22,500 nucleotides of DNA from Cryptomeria japonica (GCF_030272615.1 NW_026729170.1:100001-122500), one strand, 5' to 3'. Positions 1 through 8,744 are shown, numbered from the stretch's first letter. The notes: generated by a model from the sequence alone, not told the origin. Translations and numbers: made by a program.

Positions 1-414
1 TCCGCAACCTACGTGCAAAGCGGTCGCACACCGGGTAAGGGAGTGAGAGCCCCAAACATAGCTGGGCGAGGCGCTCACTCCGCTCTTTAATATCTCGTTA
101 ATACCGCCAAGGAAATGGCACAAGCACACACACACAAGCATCCTCGGAAGAGGACAGTTCGAGTGACAGGTCAAATCCAAGAGTTCCGAAGACTACCTCC
201 AGGAACAATCGGGAACAAGACCGATTACAAGTCGTCGAGTCTGTTACTGGGCGAACACGAGATGCGCACAGGAAATCGATCAGCCCTCACAATGGCCCAA
301 GGCCAGAGATCGGACTGCTACGATTTACCCCAACAATCATCGTGCCACTCTTCGCAGAGAGGTGATAGACGCCAACGAGCCCGCGCATAGCAATCGAGGT
401 GTAAAAAGGGCGTT
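1..414. other. Spacer without a gene; presumed 18S-proximal ETS
   Basis: No gene or RNA is recognisable here. The sequence is mostly non-repetitive, apart from one AGCAATCGAGGTGT element near 390 that belongs to the short-repeat family to the right. If the Pol I start motifs further right are read correctly, this is the 3' part of the 5' external transcribed spacer of a - strand pre-rRNA, with 18S beyond position 1. I looked for the conserved 18S 5' end and the 26S 3' end on both strands and recognise neither. The ETS assignment is inference from position only. Confidence 0.5.
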
Positions 415-600
415 GAAGGCAGGAAGCCTGGACGAAAGAGGCTACGAGGTCACCTCGAAGCGGTCTAAGAATCGGGCGCACTTGGGGCGACTACCAGTGC
501 CAACCCCTTATCCCGCGGTGCGTCCGACACACAGAAATTTCCAAGGCGGCCAAGGAGCCTCCCCGCATAGCAATCGGGGTGTGAGGTTACGGATGCAGCA
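415..600. repeat. Diverged outlying copy of the 188-bp ETS repeat
   Basis: This stretch holds the landmarks of the 188-bp repeat in the same order: GACG-AAGAGGCT, then CTTGGGGCGACTACCAGTG, then CCCCTTATCCCGCG, then CCAAGGCGGCCAAGGAGCCT, then GCATAGCAATCGGGGTG. It has more substitutions than copies inside the main array and is separated from it by the short-repeat patch at 600-865. It looks like an old edge copy that no longer takes part in homogenisation. Confidence 0.75.
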
Positions 601-865
601 TTGATAGCAATCGAGGTGTGAGGCGAAGGATGCAGAAGTGAGAGCCGAGGGATGTAGCAGAGATAGCAATCGGGGTGTGTGATGCAGAAGAGATAGCAAT
701 CGAGGTGTGCGGTGGGAAGGGCCCAGCAGCCAGAATGCATGAAGCGACGGATGAAGCAGTGATGACAACCGGGCTGTGAGGAGAGGAGGGATGCAGCCAA
801 GAAAGCAATCAGGGCTCGAGGCAAGGGATGCATCAAGGATAGCAATCATGTTGTGAGGCGAGATT
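600..865. repeat. Short degenerate repeats built on AGCAATCGRGGTGTGAG
   Basis: A core of the form (G)ATAGCAATCGAGGTGTG-AGG followed by a GGATGCAG-like tail recurs about seven times (near 602, 663, 693, 761, 801 and 837, plus the element near 566), with spacings of roughly 30-70 bp. The core equals the GCATAGCAATCGGGGTGCGAGG segment of the 188-bp unit, so this patch looks like a local expansion of one sub-segment of that unit. No reading frame here looks protein-like. Confidence 0.7.
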
Positions 866-3800
866 CCAAAGGCTAAACGTGAGAGGCTGCAGGGTCGACT
901 CAGAGAGGTCTATGCATGTGAGAGGCTGAAAGCAAGGTCGACTCGGAGCGGTCTATGCATCGGGCGCGCTTGGGGCGACTACCAGTGCCAACCCCTTATC
1001 CCGCGACGCGTCCGACAAAGAGAACGTTCCAAGGCGGCAGAGGAGGTTACCAGCCGAAGGATGCAGTAGCAATAACAGGTATAGTTCCGCGGCGGCCGAG
1101 AAGACTCACCGCATAGGAATCGGGATGCGAGGCGAGGGATGCGGCGGGAAGGCCCCGACGGCTAAACGGAAGAGGCTGCAGGGCCGCCTCGGAATGGTCC
1201 AAGCATCGGATGCGATTGGGACGACTACCAGTGCCAACCCCTTATCCCGCGATGCGTCCGATACACAGATAGTTCCAAGGCGGCCGAGGAGCCTCACCGC
1301 ATATCAATCGGGGTGCGAGGCGAGGGATGGGGCGGGAAGGCCCCAACGGCTAGACGGAAGAGGCTTCAGGGCCACCTCGGAATGGTCCAAGCATCGGACG
1401 CGCTTGGGGCGACTGCCAGTGCCAACCCCTTATCCCGCGATGCGTCCGATACACAGATGGTTCCAAGGCGGCCGAGGAGCCTCACCGCATAGCAATCGGG
1501 GGTGCGAGGCGAGGGATGGGGCGGGAAGGCCCCAACGGCTAGACGGAAGAGGCTTCAGGGCCGCCTAGGAATGGTCCAAGCATCGGACACGCTTGGGGCG
1601 ACTACCAGTGACAGCCCCCTATCCCGCGATGCGTCCGATACGAAGATGGTTCCAAGGCGGCCGAGGAGCCTCACCGCATAGCAATCGGGGTGCGAGGTGG
1701 GGGATGCGGCGAGATGGCCCCAACGGCTAGACGGAAGAGGCCACAGGGCCGCGTCGGAATAGTCCAAGCATCGGACGCGCTTGGGGTGACTACCAGTGAC
1801 AACCCCTTATCCCGCGATGCGTCCGATACGAAGATAGTTCCAAGGCGGCCGAGGAGCCTCACCGCATAGCAATCGGGGTGCGAGGTGGGGGATGCGGCGA
1901 GATGGCCCCAACGGCTAGACGGAAGAGGCTGCAGGGCCGCCTCGGAATAGTCCAAGCATCGGACGCGCTTGGGGCCACTACCAGTGACAACCCCTTATCC
2001 CGCGATGCGTCCGATACGAAGATAGTTCCAAGGCGGCCGAAGAGCCTCACCGCATAGCAATCGGGGTGCGAGGTGGGGGATGCGGCGAGATGGCCCCAAC
2101 GGCTAGACGGAAGAGGCCACAGGGCCGCCTCGGAATAGTCCAAGCATCGGACGCGCTTGGGGCGACTACCAGTGACAACCCCTTATCCCGCGATGCGTCC
2201 GATACGAAGATAGTTCCCAGGCGGCCGAGGAGCCTCACCGCATAGCAATCGGGGTGCGAGGCGAGGGATGCGGCGAGATGGCCCCAAAGGCTAGACGGAA
2301 GAGGCTGCAGGGCTGCCTCGGAATAGTCCAAGCATCGGACGCGCTTGGGGCGACTACCACTGCCAACCCCTTATCCCGCGATGCGTCCGATACACAGATA
2401 GTTCCGAGGCGGCCGAGGAGGTGGGGGATGCAGCGAGATGGCCCCAACGGCTAGACGGAAGAGGCTGCAGGGCCGCCTCGGAATAGTCCAAGCATCGGAC
2501 GCGCTTGGGGCGACTACCAGTGACAACCCCTTATCCCGCGATGCGTCCGATACACAGATAGTTCCGAGGCGGCCAAGGAGCCTCACCGCATAGCAATCGT
2601 GGTGCGAGGTGGGGGATGCGGCGAGATGGCCCCAACGGCTAGACGGAAGAGGCTGCAGGGCCGCCTCGGAATGGTCCAAGCATCGGATGCGCTTGGGGCG
2701 ACTACCACTGCCAACCCCTTATCCCGCGATGCGTCCGATACACAGATAGTTCCAAGGCGGCCGAGGAGCCTCACAGCATAGCAATCAGGGTGCGAGGCGA
2801 GGGATGCGGCGAGAAAGCCCCAACGGCTAGAGGGAAGAGGCTTCAGGTCCGCCTCGGAATGGTCCAAGCATCGGACGCGCTTGGGGCGACTACCAGTGAC
2901 AACCCCTTATCCCGCGACGCGTCCGATACACAGATAGTTCCAAGGCGGCCGAGGAGCCTCACCGCATAGCAATCGGGGTGCGAGGCGAGGGATGCGGCGA
3001 GAAGGACCCAACGGCTACACGGAAGAGGCTTCGGGGCCGCCTCGGAATGGTCCAAGCATCGGACGCGCTTGGGGCGACTACCAGTGACAACCCCTTATCC
3101 CGCGACGCGTCCGATACACAGATAGTTCCAAGGCGGCCGAGGAGCCTCACCGCATAGCAATCGGGGTGCGAGGCGAGGGATGCGGCGAGAAGGACCCAAC
3201 GGCTAGACGGAAGAGGCTTCGGGGCCGCCTCGGAATGGTCCAAGCATCGGACGCGCTTGGGGCGACTACCAGTGACAACCCCTTATCCCGCGACGCGTCC
3301 GATACACAGATAGTTCCAAGGCGGCCGAGGAGCCTCACCGCATAGCAATCGGGGTGCGAGGCGAGGGATGCGGCGAGAAGGACCCAACGGCTAGACGGAA
3401 GAGGCTTCGGGTCCGCCTCGGAATGGTCCAAGCATCGGACGCGCTTGGGGCGACTACCAGTGACAACCCCTTATCCCGCGACGCGTCCGATACACAGATA
3501 GTTCCAAGGCGGCCGAGGAGCCTCACCGCATAGCAATCGGGGTGCGAGGCGAGGGATGCGGCGAGAAGGACCCAACGGCTAGACGGAAGAGGCTTCGGGT
3601 CCGCCTCGGAATGGTCCAAGCATCGGACGCGCTTGGGGCGACTACCAGTGACAACCCCTTATCCCGCGACGCGTCCGATACACAGATAGTTCCAAGGCGG
3701 CCGAGGAGCCTCACCGCATAGCAATCGGGGTGCGAGGCGAGGGATGCGGCGAGAAGGACCCAACGGCTAGACGGAAGAGGCTTCGGGTCCGCCTCGGAAT

Positions 3801-5055
3801 GGTCCAAGCATCGGACGCGCTTGGGGCGACTACCAGTGACAACCCCTTATCCCGCGACGCGTCCGATACACAGATAGTTCCGAGGCGGCCGAGGAGCCTC
3901 ACCGCATAGCAATCGGGGTGCGAGGCGAAGGATGCGGCGAGAAGGACCCAACGGCTAGACGGAAGAGGCTTCGGGTCCGCCTCGGAATGGTCCAAGCATC
4001 GGACGCGCTTGGGGCGACTACCAGTGACAACCCCTTATCCCGCGACGCGTCCGATACACAGATAGTTCCAAGGCGGCCGAGGAGCCTCACCGCATAGCAA
4101 TCGGGGTGCGAGGCGAGGGATGCGGCGAGAAGGACCCAACGGCTAGACGGAAGAGGCTTCAGGGCCGCCTCGGAATGGTCCAAGCATCGAACGCGCTTGG
4201 GGCGACTACCAGTGACAACCCCTTATCCCGCGACGCGTCCGATACACAGATAGTTCCGAGGCGGCCGAGGAGCCTCACCGCATAGCAATCGGGGTGCGAG
4301 GCGAGGGATGCGGCGAGAAGGACCCAACGGCTAGACGGAAGAGGCTTCAGGGCCGCCTCGGAATGGTCCAAGCATCGGACGCGCTTGGGGCGACTACCAG
4401 TGACAACCCCTTATCCCGCGACGCGTCCGATACACAGATAGTTCCGAGGCGGCCGAGGAGCCTCACCGCATAGCAATCGGGGTGCGAGGCGAGGGATGCG
4501 GCGAGAAGGACCCAACGGCTAGACGGAAGAGGCTTCAGGGCCGCCTCGGAATGGTCCAAGCATCGGACGCGCTTGGGGCGACTACCAATGACAACCCCTT
4601 ATCCCGCGACGCGTCCGATACACAGATAGTTCCGAGGCGGCCGAGGAGCCTCACCGCATAGCAATCGGGGTGCGAGGCGAGGGATGCGGCGAGAAGGACC
4701 CAACGGCTAGACGGAAGAGGCTTCAGGGCCGCCTCGGAATGGTCCAAGCATCGGACGCGCTTGGGGCGACTACCAGTGACAACCCCTTATCCCGCGACGC
4801 GTCCGATACACAGATAGTTCCGAGGCGGCCGAGGAGCCTCACCGCATAGCAATCGGGGTGCGAGGCGAGGGATGCGGCGAGAAGGACCCAACGGCTAGAC
4901 GGAAGAGGCTTCAGGGCCGCCTCGGAATGGTCCAAGCATCGGACGCGCTTGGGGCGACTACCGTTGCCAACCCCTTATCCCGCGATGCGTCTGATACACA
5001 GATAGTTCCGAGGCGGCCGAGGAGCCTCACCGCATAGCAATCGGGTTGCGAGGCA
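866..5055. repeat. 188-bp tandem array in the presumed 5' ETS (about 21 units)
   Basis: The landmark GAATRGTCCAAGCATCGGA occurs at 1192, 1380, 1569, 1757, 1945, 2133, 2321, 2481, 2669 and then every 188 bp to 4925. The interval 1380-1569 is 189 bp (one extra G near 1500) and 2321-2481 is 160 bp (a 28-bp loss near 2420). Each unit runs through AACGGCTAGACGGAAGAGGC, the GGTCCAAGCATCGG landmark, CTTGGGGCGACTACCAGTG, CCCCTTATCCCGCG, TAGTTCC-AGGCGGCC and GCATAGCAATCGGGGTGCGAG. Two degenerate partial copies (866-960) lead in. Units in the right half (about 2880-4925) are almost identical, while those on the left differ more. By position this array would be transcribed as part of the pre-rRNA. Open frames of 70-94 codons inside the units simply repeat with the array and are not genes. 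Confidence 0.95.
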
Positions 5056-5294
5056 GATTATTGGGAAGGGAACCCCCTGGGATGCGGCTCAAGCAGTGCC
5101 CAAAGGGACTGGAATGCGGAATCACATCGAGAGACCCAAATGCTATACGAGGGCTCAAATCGAATTATCGATTTGGCCACGACATGGACGCATCGGAACG
5201 ACTACCTTTGCCGAACCACTCGCAATTGCATCCATACCGAAACCAATAGACATTTCCGTTAGAGCCCTCGCATAGCATTCGGGAATCTCGCATG

Positions 5295-5380
5295 CCCCTC
5301 TAAATCGACCAATGCTGGCGCTCAATGAAAATCCGAGCGCTACCACCGTTCGAGCGCCAGCATTGGTCGAGTTAGAGGGG
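5295..5380 (-). promoter_or_regulatory. Hairpin H1 just downstream of Pol I core P1
   Basis: Arms of 29 nt (5295-5323 and 5352-5380) are complementary at 28 of 29 positions, separated by a 28-nt loop that contains ATCCGAGCG. In the - strand reading the hairpin begins about 30 nt after the P1 core, so it would fold near the 5' end of the nascent pre-rRNA, or extrude as a cruciform in DNA. Related, weaker hairpins sit at the same place beside P2 and P3. Its function is unknown; a structured ETS leader, a processing signal or a boundary of promoter homology are possible. Confidence 0.85.
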
Positions 5381-5404
5381 CACGGGGGAGAATGCTCCAG
5401 TCAA

Positions 5405-5438
5405 CACCTCCCCTATATAAGTTATTTGTCCGATTCTC
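5405..5438 (-). promoter_or_regulatory. Pol I promoter core P1 (likely 35S gene promoter)
   Basis: TATATAGGGG is read on the - strand at 5419-5410, within CTTATATAGGGGAGGTG. This matches the plant RNA polymerase I start consensus TATATA(R)GGGG known from crucifers and other plants. The upstream side (higher coordinates) carries AATCGGACAAATAAC, shared with all the other copies. P1 is the copy closest to the presumed ETS and 18S, with no further core between it and position 1, so it is the likely main start. Alternative: only a spacer promoter, if the real gene promoter lies outside the window. Confidence 0.75.
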
Positions 5439-5780
5439 GCACAACCGTAGTCTGCCTCGTCGAATCAAACAACGGTCCCAGATTCCGACTTCCGTTCCGT
5501 AGAGACCCAAAAGCTAGATGGAGGCTCGCAAGAAAGAGAGTCGGCGCATAGCAATCGGGTTTCTCGAACGTTTAGGGACCGAGCTCACTTGCGGATAGGG
5601 CAAAATCCGCCAAGCAACCCAAAAGCTAGACGGGGGCTCGAATCGAATCGCCTAGGCGGCCACAACAACGACGTGTTGGATCGACTACCAGTGCCAAACC
5701 ATTCAGCAAGACTAGTCTGTGTCGAGGCCGGATAGAGATTCTCAGAGAGCGCCCGCATAGCATTTAGGAGACCTGCCGCG

Positions 5781-5869
5781 TCCCTCACACTCGACAAATG
5801 GTGGTGCACGTTTATAAATCCGAGCGATCCCAACCCTTTCAAGCACCAACATCGGTCGAGATAGAGGGG
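5781..5869 (-). promoter_or_regulatory. Hairpin H2 downstream of Pol I core P2
   Basis: Arms 5781-5807 and 5843-5869 pair at about 20 of 27 positions. The outer CCCTC/GAGGG, middle CTCGAC and inner TTGGTGC-like blocks are kept, and the loop again contains ATCCGAGCG. It is a decayed relative of H1 in the same position relative to its promoter core. Confidence 0.65.
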
Positions 5870-5894
5870 CACGGAGGGGGCTGCGTGAGACAAC

Positions 5895-5928
5895 ACAGTC
5901 CCCTATATAAGTTATTTGTCCGATTCTC
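5895..5928 (-). promoter_or_regulatory. Pol I promoter-like core P2
   Basis: TATATAGGGG lies on the - strand at 5909-5900. The first base after the G-run differs from the other copies: the core is followed by ACTGTG rather than AGGTG, so this copy is slightly less canonical downstream. The upstream GAATCGGACAAATAAC block is intact. It is probably a spacer promoter. Confidence 0.6.
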
Positions 5929-6221
5929 ACACATCCGAAGAATGGTCATCAAATCGGACAACAGCCCAAACTTCCGACTTCCGTCCCAGAAAGCCCAAGA
6001 GCTATCTAAAACGTTCATGGCCGGAACTCGATCGCGGCTATACCAGTCCGCCAAGCAACCCAAAAGCTAGACTGGAGCTCTAGTCGAATCACCTCTGTGG
6101 CCATTGCAAGGACGTGTTGGAGCGACTACCATTGCCGAACCATTCCGCAGGTCGAGTCCATACCAAGGCCGCATAGAGATTCACGATGAGCTCCTGCATA
6201 GCAATCAGGAGACTTGCCGTG

Positions 6222-6309
6222 TCCATCACAATCGATAAATCCTGGTGCAAGATTTTTGCATCCGAGCGCTCCAACCAGTCGAGCACCAGCATCAATCGAC
6301 ATAAACGGG
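6222..6309 (-). promoter_or_regulatory. Hairpin H3 downstream of Pol I core P3
   Basis: Arms 6222-6248 and 6283-6309 pair at about 18 of 27 positions, with the inner CTGGTGC/GCACCAG block perfect. The middle block is TCGAT/ATCGA here instead of TCGAC/GTCGA in H1 and H2, a paired change that keeps the stem. The loop keeps ATCCGAGCG. Confidence 0.65.
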
Positions 6310-6335
6310 CACGGGGGGAGGATGCTCGAGAACAC

Positions 6336-6369
6336 TACCTCCCCTATATAAGTTATTTGTCCGATTCTC
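6336..6369 (-). promoter_or_regulatory. Pol I promoter-like core P3
   Basis: TATATAGGGG lies on the - strand at 6350-6341, followed by AGGTAG and preceded by GAATCGGACAAATAAC. It is the last (rightmost) core of the hairpin class; cores further right have unrelated downstream sequence and GCT in place of ACT just before the TATA. Confidence 0.6.
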
Positions 6370-6487
6370 AAGCAGCCGAAGTCTGGTCATCGAATCGGGT
6401 CAAAGACCACAACTTCCGACTTTACCCACAATGCAAGTCATCGAATCGAACATCGGCCCCCGAGTCGGACTCCATGCGTATGTCAGG

Positions 6488-6815
6488 TCATCGGACCCAA
6501 ATTCCGCCTTCCTGCGCATGGCGGGCCATCAATATCAACTCGGTCATCGGACCCAAACTCCGCCTTTTTGCGTATGGCACGCCTTCAAATCGGTCATCGG
6601 ACCCAAATTCCGCCTTCCTGTGCATGGCGGGCCATCAACATCAACTCGGTCATCGGACCCAAATTCCGCCTTTCTGCGCATGGCACGCCATCAACTCGGT
6701 CATCGGACCCAAATTCCGCCTTCCTGCGCATGGCAGGTCATCGGACACAAATTCAGACCTCGCCAATATGCCTACGTATCGAATCGGTCATCGGACCCAA
6801 CTTCCGACTTCATCC
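6488..6815. repeat. TCATCGGACCCAAATTCCGC minisatellite, 38-56 bp spacing
   Basis: TCATCGGACCCAAATTCCGC and variants begin at 6488, 6544, 6594, 6650, 6700, 6738 and 6788, giving intervals of 56, 50, 56, 50, 38 and 50 bp. Between them lie CTTCCTGCGCATGGC-type segments and ATCAACTCGG fillers. The longer intervals differ from the shorter ones by extra filler. The last elements run straight into the 311-bp units, whose promoter-distal part uses the same element twice per unit. Confidence 0.85.
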
Positions 6816-6880
6816 ATACTGTAGGGTCTTTGAGGTTGGCGCGGTGCGCTCAACCCAGGGAGTCGACCCATCGAAGCATA

Positions 6881-6914
6881 CACCTCCCCTATATAAGCTA
6901 TTTGTCCGATTCCC
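6881..6914 (-). promoter_or_regulatory. Pol I promoter-like core P4
   Basis: TATATAGGGG lies on the - strand at 6895-6886, with AGGTGT downstream and CGGACAAATAGCT upstream. It begins the 311-bp ladder and lies 545 bp from P3, with the TCATCGG minisatellite in between. It lacks the H1-type hairpin; instead GGTCGACTCCC follows about 20 nt after the core. Confidence 0.6.
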
Positions 6915-7191
6915 ACACCTGTGTAGTTTGCACCTCTGACCAGGACATCGACCCCAACTTCCGAACTCGACTGCAACGACGGCACCAGCGCCTTGGTGCG
7001 CACCTTGCGACGCACAGTCCCAACATTCGCCTTCCTGCACATGGCAGGTCATCGGACCCAAATTCCGACCTCGCGAGTATGCCTACATATCGAATCGGTC
7101 ATCGGACCCAACTTCCGACTTCATCCATACCGTAGGGTCTTTGAGGTTGGCGCGGTGCGCTCAACCCGGGGAGTCGACCCAACGAAGCATA

Positions 7192-7225
7192 CACCTCCCC
7201 TATATAAGCTATTTGTCCGATTCCC
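7192..7225 (-). promoter_or_regulatory. Pol I promoter-like core P5
   Basis: TATATAGGGG lies on the - strand at 7206-7197, 311 bp from P4. The flanks match P4, including the nearby GTCGAC at 7173-7178. Probable spacer promoter. Confidence 0.6.
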
Positions 7226-7502
7226 ACACCTGTGTAGTTTGCACCTCCGATCAAGACATCGACCCCAACTTCCGAACTCGCCTCCAACGACCGAACCAGC
7301 GCCTTGGTGCGCACCTTGCAACGCACAGTGCCAACATTCGCCTTCCTGCACGTGGCAGGTCATCGGACCCAAATTCCGACCTCGCGAGTATGCCTACATA
7401 TCGAATCGGTCATCGGACCCAACTTCCGACTTCATCCATACCGTAGGGTCTTTGAGGTTGGCGCGGTGCGCTCAACCCGGGGAGTCGACCCAACGAAGCA
7501 TA

Positions 7503-7536
7503 CACCTCCCCTATATAAGCTATTTGTCCGATTCCC
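7503..7536 (-). promoter_or_regulatory. Pol I promoter-like core P6
   Basis: TATATAGGGG lies on the - strand at 7517-7508, 311 bp from P5, with flanks nearly identical to P5. Probable spacer promoter. Confidence 0.6.
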
Positions 7537-7813
7537 ACACCTGTGTAGCTTGCACCTCCGATCAGGACATCGACCCCAACTTCCGAACTCGACTAAAAAG
7601 ACCGCACCAGCGCCTTGGTGTGCACCTTGCAACGCACAGTGTCAACATTCGCCTTCCTGCACATGGCAGGTCATCGGACCCAAATTCCGACCTCATGAGC
7701 ATACCTACTAATCGAATCGGTCATCGGACCCAACTTCCGACTTCATCCATACCGTAGGGTCTTTGAGGTTGGCGCGGTGCGCTCAACCTGGGGAGTCGAC
7801 CCATCGAAGCATA

Positions 7814-7847
7814 CACCTCCCCTATATAAGCTATTTGTCCGATTCCG
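7814..7847 (-). promoter_or_regulatory. Pol I promoter-like core P7
   Basis: TATATAGGGG lies on the - strand at 7828-7819, 311 bp from P6. The upstream block reads GTCGGAATCGGACAAATAGC, with one change (GTCGG for GTGGG) from P4-P6. The repeat unit behind it (upstream on the - strand) is interrupted at 7936 by the 52-bp array, so any upstream promoter element there is replaced. Confidence 0.55.
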
Positions 7848-7935
7848 ACACCTGTGTAGTTTGCACCTCCGCTCAGGACATCGACCCCAACTTCCGAACT
7901 CGCCTGCAACGACCGAACCAGCGCCTTGGTGCGCA

Positions 7936-8590
7936 CCAAAAGTGCGCACTTTTGGAGGGCACTTTTCTGCGCTCCAAAGGTGCGCACTTTTGGAGGGCAC
8001 TTTTTGGAGGGCACTTTTCTGCGCTCCAAAGGTGCGCACTTTTGGAGGGCACTTTTTGGAGGGCACTTTTCTGCGCTCCAAAGGTGCGCACTTTTGGAGG
8101 GCACTTTTTGGAGGGCACTTTTCTGCGCTCCAAAGGTGCGCACTTTTGGAGGGCACTTTTTGGAGGGCACTTTTCTGCGCTCCAAAGGTGCGCACTTTTG
8201 GAGGGCACTTTTTGGAGGGCACTTTTCTGCGCTCCAAAGGTGCGCACTTTTGGAGGGCACTTTTTGGAGGGCACTTTTCTGCGCTCCAAAGGTGCGCACT
8301 TTTGGAGGGCACTTTTTGGAGGGCACTTTTCTGCGCTCCAAAGGTGCGCACTTTTGGAGGGCACTTTTTGGAGGGCACTTTTCTGCGCTCCAAAGGTGCG
8401 CACTTTTGGAGGGCACTTTTTGGAGGGCACTTTTCTGCGCTCCAAAGGTGCGCACTTTTGGAGGGCACTTTTTGGAGGGCACTTTTCTGCGCTCCAAAGG
8501 TGCGCACTTTTGGAGGGCACTTTTGTGCACTCCAAAGGTGCGCACTTTTGGAGGGCACTTTTCCTGTGCTCCAAAGGTGCACACCTAGGT
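7936..8590. repeat. 52-bp tandem array with palindromic GTGCGCAC cores
   Basis: Ten apparently exact 52-bp units run from 7976 to 8495, starting at AAAGGTGCGCAC, with shortened or changed units at each end (7936-7975 and 8496-8590). Inside each unit TTTGGAGGGCACTT occurs twice, so the unit is itself a partial internal duplication. The first element is a perfect 20-bp palindrome (7936-7955) and later units keep it with one mismatch. Because 52 is not a multiple of 3 and no frame contains a stop, both strands show long open frames of 200-336 codons that are artefacts of the repeat. Confidence 0.97.
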
Positions 8591-8710
8591 GAGCACCTTC
8601 GACCACACCTTGTAGCACACCAAACTCTGACTTTCGACTTCATCCGCAATGCAGGGTCTTTGAGGTTGGCGCAATGCGCACAACCAGGGGAGTCGACCCA
8701 TCAAACCCAA

Positions 8711-8744
8711 CACCTCCCCTATATAAGCTATTTGTCTGATTCTC
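8711..8744 (-). promoter_or_regulatory. Pol I promoter-like core P8
   Basis: TATATAGGGG lies on the - strand at 8725-8716, 897 bp from P7 because the 52-bp array lies between them. The upstream block has CAGACAAATAGC in place of CGGACAAATAGC, a change shared by several copies of the 157-bp class. Confidence 0.55.

Larger units (their letters stand above)
5056..5470 (-). repeat. Promoter module M1 (188-like segment, hairpin, Pol I core)
   Basis: Read on the - strand this module holds, in order, a Pol I-like start core (P1), a strong hairpin, then a segment distantly like the 188-bp repeat. The 188-like landmarks are GGGCTC-AATCG near 5150, GACGCATCGGAACGACTACC near 5186-5206 and CGCATAGCA-TCGGG near 5269. 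Modules M2 and M3 share the same order, so M1-M3 are diverged tandem copies of 440-490 bp. M1 is the one next to the ETS array and is the best candidate for the main 35S gene promoter. Confidence 0.7.
5471..5960 (-). repeat. Promoter module M2
   Basis: Second copy of the promoter module; its core is 490 bp from P1. Its 188-like segment is clear: AAAAGCTAGACGGGGGCTCG near 5618, CCTAGGCGGCCAC near 5652, GATCGACTACCAGTGCCAA near 5681 and CGCATAGCAT near 5754. It keeps hairpin H2 and core P2. The 5471-5580 part repeats the M1-like sequence between core and 188-like segment (AGACCCAAAAGCTAGATGG). Confidence 0.7.
5961..6410 (-). repeat. Promoter module M3
   Basis: Third promoter module; its core is 441 bp from P2. 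It contains CCGCCAAGCAACCCAAAAGC (also found near 5610 in M2), ACTACCATTGCCGAACCATT near 6125, CTGCATAGCAATCAGGAG near 6194, hairpin H3 and core P3. It is as diverged from M2 as M2 is from M1, so these three modules are not being homogenised strongly, unlike the arrays on either side. Confidence 0.7.
6790..7930 (-). repeat. 311-bp tandem repeat, each unit with one Pol I core (P4-P7)
   Basis: Cores lie at 6886, 7197, 7508 and 7819, exactly 311 bp apart. Each unit holds CATACCGTAGGGTCTTTGAG, GTTGGCGCGGTGCGCTCAACC, GGGGAGTCGACCC (a SalI site about 20 bp from the core), the core, CACACCTGTGTAG, ACATCGACCCCAACTTCCGA, GCGCCTTGGTGYGCACC and two TCATCGGACCCAA elements. Substitutions between units are few. 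The fourth unit is broken after GCGCCTTGGTGCGCACC at 7936, where the 52-bp array begins. Confidence 0.9.

Noticed and set aside
1-120. End of 26S or start of 18S at the left edge
   Set aside because: Neither strand shows a conserved 18S 5' end or 26S 3' end that I recognise, so it is left as spacer.
866-4935. Regular 70-94-codon frames on the - strand starting MDHSEA or MDYSEA
   Set aside because: They are the 188-bp repeat translated. They overlap one another, recur every 188 bp and end inside the next unit, and the array lies in rDNA spacer.
6785-7760. + strand frames of 100-254 codons across the 311-bp promoter repeats
   Set aside because: They repeat with the 311-bp unit, shift frame between units, and have counterparts on the opposite strand. 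The conserved elements are DNA motifs, not codons.
7936-8590. CRISPR-like array
   Set aside because: There are no variable spacers: the whole 52-bp unit repeats exactly, and the context is a eukaryotic rDNA spacer.
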